In this document: in pieces, positions 22,004 through 32,114 of the stretch
Position numbering within the stretch: the first letter of the stretch is position 1
Layout: each line of letters opens with the position of its first letter
From: Apophysomyces variabilis
Lineage: Eukaryota > Mucoromycota > Mucoromycetes > Mucorales > Mucoraceae
Direction of reading: 5' to 3'
Assembly (NCBI GenBank): GCA_002749535.1
Contig: MZZL01000385.1
Span: 1-64,000, forward strand
DNA: 64,000 nucleotides
The notes under the pieces: model-generated
What the model was told of the DNA's origin: nothing
The model's input: the letters and a program-made list of their open reading frames with translations, nothing else
Databases searched by the model: none
Made by a program: the position numbers and the translations under genes

Positions 22004-24555
22004 ATGAACCCGAAAGCTGTTTGTCGTCATTGTGCTGAACACGGCCATAAACTAAAGACAAGTAAGAAATGTCGCCTTCATGAATCATATAAACGAGGTC
22101 AGTATCTTCTTACTAACGCCTGATAATTTCACACTGATTCTGATAGTTTACTGCAGTTGGGAAAAAAACGAATAGCAACTGAGGTTGACACAGAAGAACA
22201 GAAGGCTGAAAAAAAAGAAAGGACGTACCTTAAGGGATGCGCTGAACGCGAACCCTGATGCTGCTCGTCGACAACGCCGGAACCGTACGATTAAACAAGA
22301 AATACAAGCGCGATATGGGAACAAAGTGGAAAGATTTTCACGAAAAATACCGTTTAAAAATGTCGTCCGTCCAGAGTACGCAACTTTCTTGCAAAGTCCC
22401 ATCACGTCTTTATCGGAATTCATGCGCAACCTCATAATCCGAATGCAATTCTTTGTCAATGCATATATAATCGAATATAGCCAGAGAGAAATCCCAGTGT
22501 ATCTGTACTCACAGAACTTTTGGTATTCGATCGCACAACTGGTGATGAATATCTCTGTGACGAAGACCAATCCTTATATGCCAGCCAACATGTATGAATT
22601 TTGGAATCAATTTCGCGAGCGGCATCCTGCTATTGTTTTCCCGAGAAACAACTTCACTGGATACAGTGCTGCTCTTTCTACGGCTTGCAAGACATTGCGA
22701 TATACTTATATAAACGACATTGTTGAAAATTTCCAACAGAGAGTTTGCGGATTCATCATTCATAGGCTTCAAATGCTTGTTCCAGTAAGGCAGCGCAACA
22801 GAAATTTATATGCCTGATTCAATGGCATTCTTATCGTTTCCCACTGCAGGATCTATCTAAATCGTCTGCAAGTCGGATCACGTATGATTATCTGTACGAA
22901 AGCATTGCCGGTGGTGAGCCAGCTTGGCCCTCATGCTTGGAAAATGCGTCCTTTGACATATTCCTTGCAATTGTTAACCTCCGTGATTTTCTTGTTCCGT
23001 TGATGCCTCAAAAGTGCACTCTCGAGGCTTTATCGGAACGACCTGGGGTATGTATCCCTGTATTGCGTGCTATATTAGAGATGTACGAGCAAGAGCACCA
23101 GCAGAGCGATGACGAGGAATCAGGCAATTTGCCTAGGCTGTTTTCATTAGCACCCCAACCTTCCTTCCACTTTCGCTTCGTCACTATTAATGCAAATGCA
23201 TTGAGGGCGTTGGTTCAAGTCAGAAACGGTACAGACGACTATGAAGGTAACTTGGAGATTTTTAACCAAGTCTTTGACTTGAACAAGTACGGCTTCCGAA
23301 GGTCAGTTACCTATTATCTGGGAATAATGTACGAAGCTAAACATCACTTTTAGCATGAATTGCGGAACGTTCACAAATGAAATCTGCACGGACGGTTTTA
23401 GTGTTGTTTTCCACTTCGCTCGCAGTGCAAAGCTTAGCACAGTTGAGCTTGAACTCAAAGATTTTACCACCTAGGACATCAACAGATATCGTGTGTGAGG
23501 GATTGACCCTGACGTGCGGCATCTATATACTGCGTCATATGGTGCTGGTGAAACAGAGCATGAAATCCACCGCTGTTCGTCTGCAGAGTATTACTGCATG
23601 ACTGGGTCGCCTCAAAGGGGTCAGCAGCTACTGAAACAAAAAAGACATCAGGGCATTGATACCATCGAGAGTAATTTTCCAAGTGCAAAAACATGCGATA
23701 TCCGCGAATACAATGGACGAGTGGATTACTTTTTCCTGCACAAAGATGTGTTATTCAATTTCTACGGGCCAAATGACCGAGAGAGGCGGTTCCGCGACCA
23801 TCTAGGCAGGCAACGAGCGATAGTAGAGTTGGCAAATATTTTGATAGACGGAGGCCGTAAATACAACCATCGAAAACGGAACCAACGTGGTGCAAACCGA
23901 AAGAAACGGAAGAAGAATCGCGAGCAGCGTAGAAGGCACAAGAAGAAGAACACTGGAAGGTATTAAAGGAACAGATATCAGGATAAAAGTAGTAATTATT
24001 CCCACAATGATAGGATACCCGAGCAACCATTATCTGCCGTGCGTTCTACAGTAAATGAAAGCCGTCGAGCCAGAAGCTGGAAGCAATCCCAACCAAATCC
24101 GGATAATAATGGAAAGATGCCATTGTCTGTATTTGGGGCGGGGATGTTTAGGAAGGACAAGTGCCGACACAAAGGACATTGAAAAGCGGCCGTGAACAAA
24201 TTATGGAGGATTTTGAAGAGACGCAAGGCTCGTGGCGAGGTGCTTGTAGTGAATATAGACGAGCACCTCACATCACAGGTAACAGAGGCAATGTTATTTC
24301 ATCCATGCTTGACTTAATATGAAATACAAATAGGTTTGTCACAAGTGCAAATCGAAGACCTTATGCGATGTGGTTACTGAAGATGGTATCAAACACCATG
24401 GCATGCAAGACTGCAAAACCTGTAGAATGCGATGGAATCGTGATATTAATGCAAGCAAGAATATGTTCTACATTGCTCAATCTATATGGAACGGCCATGG
24501 ACCCCCGGACGCGTTCCGCCGGCCCGCTACGAATGCGGGACCCGAAAGGGTTTAG
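22004..24555 (+). pseudogene. Fanzor (TnpB-like RNA-guided nuclease), copy A, decayed
   Basis: Fanzors are eukaryotic TnpB relatives. In order: an N-terminal zinc knuckle (VCRHCAEHGHKLKTSKKCRLH), a basic region (RRQRRNRTIKQ), the large helical REC-like part (22185-23350, two exons), the conserved TDGFSVVF segment, the RuvC-I Asp in GIDPDVRHLYTAS, and GRQRAIVELANILIDGG. A long Lys/Arg-rich stretch follows (23870-23960), then VVNIDEHLTSQVCHKC with the RuvC-II Glu and first zinc pair, CKTC, and the RuvC-III Asp in RDINASKN. In-frame stops lie at 23472 (TAG), 23496 (TGA, just before GIDPD) and 24178 (TGA). Each is one C-to-T change from a sense codon. The gene order and catalytic positions are otherwise kept, so this is a fairly young pseudogene or a copy in early decay. 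Confidence 0.85.
24500..24555 (+). ncRNA. Candidate guide-RNA (omega-RNA-like) scaffold of Fanzor copy A
   Basis: Three adjacent stem-loops overlap the last codons of the Fanzor gene: CGGA/TCCG (24506-24509 and 24515-24518), CCCGC/GCGGG (24523-24527 and 24535-24539) and CCC-GAAA-GGG (24541-24550). The same CCCGC...GCGGG hairpin lies just after the stop codon of Fanzor copy B. TnpB and Fanzor guide RNAs arise from the 3' end of the nuclease gene, so position and structure fit. The guide would be the sequence beyond the scaffold toward the right end. Function is inferred. Confidence 0.5.
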
Positions 24556-24706
24556 ATTTTTACGGTAGGAGTATTAGGCAGTGTTTCTAGTTAGGATTGT
24601 TGTACTAACGTTTTATCTTTCGCAGGTAGTCACATCGGTAAGCTCACTATCACATTTTAACAGAGGATACTCACCAACAATTACTGGCAAATTCTTTACA
24701 ACTTTT

Positions 24707-24764
24707 ATATCCAAATTTTCAAACAATTTTGGATGAAATCTTTAAAAGCTTTTGAATAAACCAG
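24707..24764 (-). repeat. Right terminal inverted repeat of the Fanzor transposon
   Basis: Reverse complement of the left end at 19984-20041 with about ten mismatches, followed by the duplicated TA at 24765-24766. Confidence 0.85.
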
Positions 24765-24845
24765 TAGGAATGAAATACACCGTCACAACATGATATGCGT
24801 CGCGTTTCCCAACCAACGCGTTAGACTCCTTCCTCGCCAGTTAAT

Positions 24846-26307
24846 ATGAATTTCTTTCAGCCTCGCTCTGCTAATACCTCTGCTCCCAACAAGAAATTAC
24901 AAGAGATAGAAGCATCACGGCCATGGATTGAGAAATAGTGAGCTTACTGAACCAAATCAATAACCAGTTAATTATAATTTCGCCTAGTCGACCTAAATCT
25001 ATGGATGAAATTGCATCACAAGAACAGGCGGTTGTCGTCCTGAAACATGCTCTCCAATCCGAAAATGTGAGAACAGCTGAATCAGCATTTTTATCTACTA
25101 ACAGTGCAATCTAGCTTCCGCATTTACTCTTTTATGGACCTCCTGGAACAGGAAAAACTTCTACTATTTTAGCCTTGGCACGTGAGCTCTATGGGTAAGA
25201 ACTGATCGTCTTAGGGTTCACTATCCCACTGACACAGTTATCAGGCCTTCCTTGGTTAAGACACGAGTACTTGAATTGAATGCTTCAGATGATCGAGGTA
25301 TCCAGGTTGTTAGAGAAAAAGTGAAAAATTTCTCCAGAACTACAGCAAATCAAAAAGTGAGGTAAAGAAACAAAACACTCGGATCAAGGACGTAGCAGGA
25401 CTATGCGTTTAATTTACTTGAGTCAGTGGATATCCTTGCCCTCCTTATAAAATTGTTGTGTTGGACGAAGCTGATTCCATGACCAAAGACGCCCAATCAG
25501 CATTGCGTCGAACTATGGAGACCTATTCAAAAACAACCCGATTCTGCATCATTTGCAACTATGTCAGTCGGTAACTATATTCTGATTTCTGTAACTTCGT
25601 TTCTTTAACGGTTCTTAGGATCATTGATCCTATTACTTCCCGCTGCGCTAAATTCCGTTTCAAGTCTTTACCTGTCGAGGATCTACGAGCTAGAATCGAT
25701 ATGATCTGCAAAGAAGAGAACGTCAAGCTTGCCCCAGGAGTAAGTTCCAAGTTCTACAACCAGGGTAACCATTAACCCTAAATACAGGCTATGGAAGCTC
25801 TCTTTGCGGCATGTAATGGTGATCTCCGAAGAGCAATCATGATCTTACAGATTGCATCAAATATTCCTCAAGGCGAGTGCATTACAGCCGACGTAATAAA
25901 TGAAACTGCTGGGGTATGTATCTCATATAATGAAGATCGCTGTGCTCACCAAGTTGTAGTCTGTTCCTGAAAGCGTAACAATGACCATAGTTGATGCTTG
26001 GAAATCAAACAATCATAAGCAGATTGAAAATGCCGTCGAGGCGATCATGCTTCAAGGTTACTCAGCAGAATTCGTGTTAAATCAGGTACATTGATCTACC
26101 CAGATTCAAATGCGCTCCTATTCTCATCATATATAGTTGCATGAATATATCGTCCGAAGCGATGACTTGAATACGTTGCAAAAATCGCAAATTTCGGAGA
26201 TTATGGGAGAAACCGATTTCACTCTGGTCAGCGGCGCAGATCAACATTTACAGCTTTTATCCCTCGTGCTGAAGATTGCGTCGATTGCAAATAATCAAGC
26301 ATTATAA
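24846..26307 (+). CDS. rfc2: Replication factor C subunit (yeast Rfc2 / human RFC4 type)
   Basis: This AAA+ clamp-loader subunit loads PCNA at primer-template junctions. Nine exons join in frame (24846-24937, 24988-25066, 25115-25194, 25245-25361, 25427-25570, 25619-25739, 25788-25913, 25960-26085, 26137-26307) to 351 residues, the usual size. Visible motifs are PWIEKYRPK, Walker [24 protein letters not shown], Walker [11 protein letters not shown], the SRC arginine finger in [12 protein letters not shown], and [11 protein letters not shown]. The insert SGYPCPPYK and the match to Rfc2 favour that paralogue over Rfc3 or Rfc4. The start follows the right end of the Fanzor transposon by only 81 bp, so the promoter is compressed or partly supplied by the element. 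The gene converges on the next gene with an 84-bp gap. Confidence 0.95.
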
Positions 26308-26391
26308 TGCAAGCAAAATTTAGTAGTAATATGTTTTCTTTCTATCATTTTCGCGGCAATATATATACATCCATTCTTTGTTACACTATAC

Positions 26392-27805
26392 TTATTCTAG
26401 TTTTGAGGTAATATCCGAAAACATATGACGAACTTCCTCCAAGGATTTAGTCCCGAGGATTTCGCCATCACGCGTGCGAACGTTCACAGTGTTGGTGTCC
26501 TGCTCTTTCTGACCGACGACGAAAACGAAGTTATACCGTTGTTGCTGGGCTAGACGAATTTTCTTGTTCAGTCTATCTCGCGGAGATGTATCGACATCCA
26601 CAAAATAGCGATTCTCTTTTCCATCTCCCAAAGAGAGCATTTTTGCAACCTTGCTAGCATAGTCTGAAAATTGAGTCGCTACAGGAATTACCATGCCTTG
26701 ACGAGGACTGAGCCAAAATGGCCATTTACCGCCTGTGTGTTCAATCAAGATGGCCATCATGCGTTCTATAGAACCCAGAATAGCACGGTGAATAATCACC
26801 GGGGTTCTGGCCTGGTCGTTTTCATCGACATATTTCAGACCAAACCGTTGTGGAAGTTGGAAGTCAAGCTGAATCGTAGCTGTTTGATGAGATCGGCCGC
26901 TGGAATCTTTGACCATAATATCAATTTTTGGACCATAGAATGCACCGTCCCCCTCCTTTATAGACCACGGGCGTTGAGTGGAATCCAAAGATTGTTTCAA
27001 AGCTGCCTCTGCATGGTTCCATTCGTCAATGCTACCGATATAGTTGCTTTCAGGTCTTGTGGACAAAGTTAACTCATAATGCGGGAATCGGAAAGCGTTA
27101 TAGACGCGGTTGACGAAATTCAAGCAAGAGGTAATCTCTGACGTGATTTGATCTTCTGTACAAAATATATGAGCATCATCCTGATGGAAACGTCGGACAC
27201 GTGTGAGACCGGTCAAGGCGCCCGAAGCTTCATTACTAGACAGTTCATTTATTAACCACGTATAAACGATCGCATGAATGGGTAGCTTACCGATGAAGAG
27301 GACTAAAATCGGCTAGCCGGATCGGTAAATCTTTGTAGGACTTTTGCGTACTGTCGAAGATTAAACAATGACCGGGACAGTTCATGGGTTTCAAGCCGTA
27401 GACGCTGTTTGTTTCGTCATCTTCGTGTTCTTCATGCTGACATCCAACCTTTTCACGACCGCTACGAACCATAAACATATCTTCCATGTAGTTCTGCCAA
27501 TGACCACTTGTCTCCCACAGATCTTTCTTGTAGATTAATGGTGTCATCACCTCTTCATATCCAAAATTTGCATATTCTTTCCTCAAAAAATCCTGCAGTT
27601 TCTGTACAATACGCGTGCCGTGGGGCAGCATGAAAATAGAGCCAGGGCTATGGGGATGGATCATGAAAAGCGATTGGGCTTTGCCTATGGCACGATGGTC
27701 GAGCTCATTAAGACTGGGATCTTGAAGGGGTTGAACATGCTCGCTGGTGTTGATGTTCTTAATCGCTTCATTATTAACAACGCAGGATCGATGCAGCTGC
27801 CGCAT
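26392..27805 (-). CDS. mst1: Mitochondrial threonyl-tRNA synthetase
   Basis: The enzyme charges tRNA-Thr. Two exons (27805-27291, 27235-26392) give 452 residues, close to yeast Mst1 and much shorter than the cytosolic enzyme. The N-terminal TGS and editing domains are absent: the catalytic domain begins soon after a basic N-terminus (MRQLHRS). That size and layout point to the mitochondrial form. Motifs seen: KPMNCPGHC (zinc Cys), class II motif 2 LTRVRRFHQDDAHIF (zinc His), motif 3 with IIHRAILGSIERMMAIL (third ligand His and Arg), and the anticodon-binding domain from WLSPRQGMVIPV to the end. A mitochondrial targeting signal is likely but short. The plus-strand frames inside this gene are shadows. 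Confidence 0.93.
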
Positions 27806-29837
27806 TATGATTGTAGCGCTTCGGAGGTTTGTGCCTGTGAATAGGTATTTCTGCTCAATCGATACTTAAAGCTGCGTGTACATGTTTTTTTACTTTACGT
27901 GTTATCGCTTGGAATCGGCGAGCAACATTTCCAACGAGCATCATGTGGGTGTTCAATCACGGGGCAAGGTTAACTGGGTGGGCCTTTTTTTTTTCTCCCT
28001 CGTATTCCGTCCCAGTGTGCCAGGGACTGTGTTTTCTTCCCAGGGTCGGTCATTTCCTGTTTTGGATTATCGGAGTCAATCGTTGTGGATCGCTTCTTCT
28101 AAGCAGCTCGTTTGAGCTCAGACTGCATAGGACCTCAACGTCGCACTTCTCCTTGGTCAAAGGGAAACCGACGATTGCATCCACATTCACTATCTGCATT
28201 TGGGTACTTCAAGGTTTTAGATTCCTTCCCGGTTTCATAAACCCCGTTTCTCTGCATAGATCCAAGTTGACATCAACGACCATATCGTCGGAAAAATACT
28301 CACAGGTCTAATAGACCGATCTAGGCCGAAGAAGGGCGCTATAAGTTTAAGTTGCCATCCCCAGTCTACTCTGTTGTCGTATTTTAGTTACAGACTATTA
28401 CATTGGATACCCGACTGTAAGAAAGATATGTGACCAATGGGAACCCTGTCAGTGTGTTGCTCAGGCTACATGGTTGTACAAGGCACCAAAGGCTATAATA
28501 GGCATGGAAAGATCATGATGGATAATAAGAATTAATAAATATATCACAAGTTCATTTAACGAGATATTTTTCCTTGAGCAACCTATGATTTATTTGCAAA
28601 AGCTTGTTTTCTTAAAACTACTTAATCGCTGCTAGGCGTTATAGCTTTCATAATTGCCGTAAAGCAGGCTTGCTGAGTTTAATCGATTGTCGCCTCCTGT
28701 TATCGTCATCACCGTGTCCGTGACATAGCGTTCTATACTTGTCCATTCGAAACTATTACCTATATCACTACAAAGCAGGCCAGAGTACAGTTTCATCCAG
28801 CTGAAGGACTGACTGAAGTGCGACCCTTGACGCTCTGCAGTTGCAGCCTGATCATATGTCAACTTAGACAACCGGAAAAGGATCTATTTAGAAATCCTAT
28901 AAACAATACTATAGTCGATTAATCTAGTTTTACCATTGTCATTATCAGACAAATGGTCTCCTTCGGGATTATGGCAGGTGACGGGGACAGACGTGGATGA
29001 CCTCCGTTGGGGCTTATTTGTGAGCGAAGACACGTTATGTCTCTGTTGATCTCAGTTTACACTTTATCGTTTACAGTATGAAATCAAATGCCAACATGTT
29101 CGACGCCAAAGACAGCCTAAGATATCTATGGTGTCACACATCTCATCAGCTTTGCAGCATTGCTGATGGATGCCATTGCGAATATGCAAACAATTTCATT
29201 GGCCGTTTCCGAAGCACAGACTGATGGAAGTAAATTGATGATGGGTATTTGATTGGTTGGTTGAGGCAAAGCGATCTTTTCCAGTTTCAATCAGCGACAA
29301 TGCTCGGAACCCATGATACAAAGATCTTCGATCTTAAGAGTATGTTGAATTACCAATTACGAAGAAAAATAAGCTTATCAAGCAACATGTATCCAGTTAG
29401 TTTTGTAATAGCCAAATGGCTATGTCTTAGTACAATGCCATCTTCCTAAAAGTGATGTAATCTTGAAATCCAGTATGTCTCAGGATAAACGTTCACTGGA
29501 CCACTTGCGTAGAGGCGAATTCATAGAATACCCGGGTAAATTTCACTCAGGGATCCTTCCGGTCTTGCTTCGGAGCAGATCATAGTCAAATAGACCCTCT
29601 TTCAGATGATTTCTCATTTGGATTTACCTACTTTCCTTGGTACAATCTATGCCTATTCTAACAGCCAGGCGTCCCACTATTGCGATAATGTCTCTCGATG
29701 TTTTCCTAAATATCGCGGATGCAATAGTCAAGATACCTGGAATCATTCATGCAAACTAAAAAAAAAATTCGTAGATTGACGTGACTGATAATTTGGCACA
29801 CAAGCAGATCTCTCTTTCTTTCCTTCTACGTCTAAAC
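27806..29837. other. 2-kb spacer between mst1 and fol1
   Basis: No gene is recognisable. Overlapping frames at 27876-28311 (plus) and 28632-28871 (minus) have no known motif. It contains the divergent promoters of mst1 and fol1. A poly-A run (29759-29767) lies about 70 bp before the fol1 start. Confidence 0.4.
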
Positions 29838-32114
29838 ATGTCAGAACAATCTGACCGTACCGGAACAGAGCATTTGGATAAAATCCTTATCAAGAACCTT
29901 GTGCTAAAGAACGTCACTGGTGTTGACTCCTGGCAGAGACTGAAAACCCAACCAGTCGTGATTAGCGTTTGGCTTTATACCGACATCACAGCCGCAGGCA
30001 ATACAGATCATGTTACCAATTCAATCCACTACGGGCATGTCACGAAAGGCATAACGAAGCTTGCGGAAAAAAGTACCTTTAAGTCACTCGAGGCACTGGC
30101 GCACGCAGTAGTACGGCTATGCTGTATCGACTTTGGCGCGTTGCGGACGACCGTGAAAGTTGAACAACCCAAGGCTCTTTTGCATGCAGCGGCTTCGGGG
30201 GTTCAGTTGAGTAGAACGAGGGAGGACTTTGGCAGCGATTCATCGGTGATCGATACTGTGGGAGATGTGTCAGGTCTCGGGAAAGATGATATGGTTTTTG
30301 TGAAGGATCTGCGTTTGTCAACCATTATTGGGGTGAATCCATGGGAACGCGAAGAGAAACAGGTCGTGGTGATTAATTTGACCATATATCCATCATGCCT
30401 CTCGTCTACAGCCTCTGATTGGGATGTCAACAAGTCATACCATTTGCGTACCATAGTTCGGACACTGACGCGTCACATCGAATCATCCGGATACAAAACA
30501 GTAGAGGCCTTTGCAGTAGCGGTGGCTCGTATTGCTCTTGAAAAATGTCATGTGAACAAAATCCGCGTTAGGTTGGAAAAGCCGAGTGCTATCCTCTTTG
30601 CCGATGCCTCAGGGATTGAAGTAACTCGGGATCGTGATTGGTTGAACCAAGTACTGGAGGAAGAAAAAATGGCTGGACGAGTATTTGCCCATCATGCTAT
30701 TGAAGAAGGGACATCAAAGGAGGTGCCATCTACGTACACACAAACAGCATATATTGCAATTGGGACTAACGTGGGTGATAAAGTTGACAACATCCATCGT
30801 GCTCTTGACATGCTCGAAACCGAATCTAACTGCGTTGTATTGGACACCAGTTTTCTATACGAAACACCTGCAATGTACTACACTGAACAAGATCCGTTTC
30901 TGAATGCCGTATGTAAAGTTGCGACGTGCCTCGAGCCCTATGCTCTCCTAGCGAAGCTTAAAAATATCGAAGAAGCCCTGGGAAGGAAGGTGAATTTCAG
31001 AAATGGCCCACGTCCAATTGATCTGGATATTTTGTTTTATAATGACCTTGTCATGGAAAGCGAGACATTGACAATACCTCATGCACTTATGCAGGAGCGT
31101 GAATTCGTTCTTTGGCCACTTTGTGACATTGCTAAGGATATGGAGCATCCGAAATTGTACAAGACTTGCGGTCAACTTCTATCACAATTGCTTAAAATCA
31201 CCGCTGAAAAGGAAGAGGGGCCAGTCAAGATTGACAAAGTTATACCAATTGAAAAGCAAAGATTGTGGCGCTGGAACGAAAAGACATACATTATGGGTAT
31301 TCTGAACACCACGCCAGACAGTTTCTCCGACGGTGGGAGCTATGCAGATATAGACAAGGCTGTTGCAGCAGCTGAATGTATGAGAGATGAAGGTGCAGAT
31401 ATAATTGATATTGGAGGCATGTCGACACGTCCAGGTGCAGATGATACTTTCCCGGAAGAAGAGGAGATTCGCCGTGTAGTGCCCGTCATTAAAAAGCTGC
31501 GTGAGAAAGGTTTTGACCTTCCAATCTCTATCGATACCTTCCGAGCATCTGTTGCAGAGGCAGCTATAGTGGCTGGTGCAACCATGATAAATGATATCAG
31601 TGGCGGTTCCCGTGATCCGGCGATGTTGGGAGTTATGGCAAAGTATAAGGTCCCTGTATGTTTGATGCACATGCGTGGAGACGCTAAAACGATGATGTCA
31701 AAGAAAAACACCACTTATGAAGATAACGACGTTGTTGAAACGATCAGTCGGCAGCTTTATCATCTTGTTCAACGTGCCATTAGCGCTGGTGTATATAGGT
31801 GGAATATCGTTCTGGATCCCGGCATAGGATTCGCAAAGACTCCGGATCAAGATTTTGAGATTTTACGCCATCTCGGAGATAGAATATCTGGTCCAGATTC
31901 TCTTTTGGAAGGATTTCCTTCATTAATGGGACCAAGTCGCAAAAAGTTCATCGGCAAGGTTACAGGTGTACAGGAGGCTGATAAACGGTCGTTTGGTACC
32001 GCCGGAGCTGTTGCAGCAAGTGTTGCGGGCGGAGCCAATATCATACGTGTGCATGACGTTCGACCAATGTGGGAAGTTGTCAAAGTCTGTGATTCAGTAT
32101 GGCGCTGCAAGTAG
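29838..32114 (+). CDS. fol1: Trifunctional folate synthesis protein (DHNA-HPPK-DHPS)
   Basis: A single exon encodes 758 residues. The protein makes dihydropteroate for folate synthesis. Domains in order: two tandem dihydroneopterin aldolase units (residues about 10-140 and 150-275), hydroxymethylpterin pyrophosphokinase (about 300-440: YIAIGTNVGDKVDNI, RNGPRPIDLDILFY) and dihydropteroate synthase (about 485 to the end: GILNTTPDSFSDGG, IDIGGMSTRPGA, MINDISGG, LDPGIGFAKT, GPSRKKFIG). This order is the standard fungal Fol1 arrangement. The sulfonamide-contact loop STRPG has the usual Thr and Pro, so no classical sulfa-resistance change is visible. The chosen start is the first ATG of the frame; the open frame extends 57 nt further upstream without an ATG. 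Confidence 0.96.
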   Translation: MSEQSDRTGTEHLDKILIKNLVLKNVTGVDSWQRLKTQPVVISVWLYTDITAAGNTDHVTNSIHYGHVTKGITKLAEKSTFKSLEALAHAVVRLCCIDFGALRTTVKVEQPKALLHAAASGVQLSRTREDFGSDSSVIDTVGDVSGLGKDDMVFVKDLRLSTIIGVNPWEREEKQVVVINLTIYPSCLSSTASDWDVNKSYHLRTIVRTLTRHIESSGYKTVEAFAVAVARIALEKCHVNKIRVRLEKPSAILFADASGIEVTRDRDWLNQVLEEEKMAGRVFAHHAIEEGTSKEVPSTYTQTAYIAIGTNVGDKVDNIHRALDMLETESNCVVLDTSFLYETPAMYYTEQDPFLNAVCKVATCLEPYALLAKLKNIEEALGRKVNFRNGPRPIDLDILFYNDLVMESETLTIPHALMQEREFVLWPLCDIAKDMEHPKLYKTCGQLLSQLLKITAEKEEGPVKIDKVIPIEKQRLWRWNEKTYIMGILNTTPDSFSDGGSYADIDKAVAAAECMRDEGADIIDIGGMSTRPGADDTFPEEEEIRRVVPVIKKLREKGFDLPISIDTFRASVAEAAIVAGATMINDISGGSRDPAMLGVMAKYKVPVCLMHMRGDAKTMMSKKNTTYEDNDVVETISRQLYHLVQRAISAGVYRWNIVLDPGIGFAKTPDQDFEILRHLGDRISGPDSLLEGFPSLMGPSRKKFIGKVTGVQEADKRSFGTAGAVAASVAGGANIIRVHDVRPMWEVVKVCDSVWRCK

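Larger units (their letters stand above)
19984..24764 (+). mobile_element. Complete TIR transposon carrying a Fanzor gene (4.78 kb)
   Basis: The ends are inverted repeats of about 58 bp. The left end starts CTGGATTTTTCAAAAG; the right end, reverse complemented, starts CTGGTTTATTCAAAAG, and both share ATCCAAAATTGTTTGAA. The dinucleotide TA flanks both sides (19982-19983 and 24765-24766), the duplication expected from Tc1/mariner-type transposition. The content is about 2 kb of non-coding 5' sequence with two solo LTRs, then a Fanzor gene (22004-24555), then a hairpin cluster. No DDE transposase is present, so the element was non-autonomous or has lost it. The right end lies 81 bp before the rfc2 start codon. 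Confidence 0.85.

Noticed and set aside
26671..27072. 133-codon plus-strand frame
   Set aside because: Shadow of the threonyl-tRNA synthetase catalytic domain on the other strand.
31182..32110. Several minus-strand frames of 87-162 codons
   Set aside because: Shadows of the dihydropteroate synthase part of fol1; no domain of their own.
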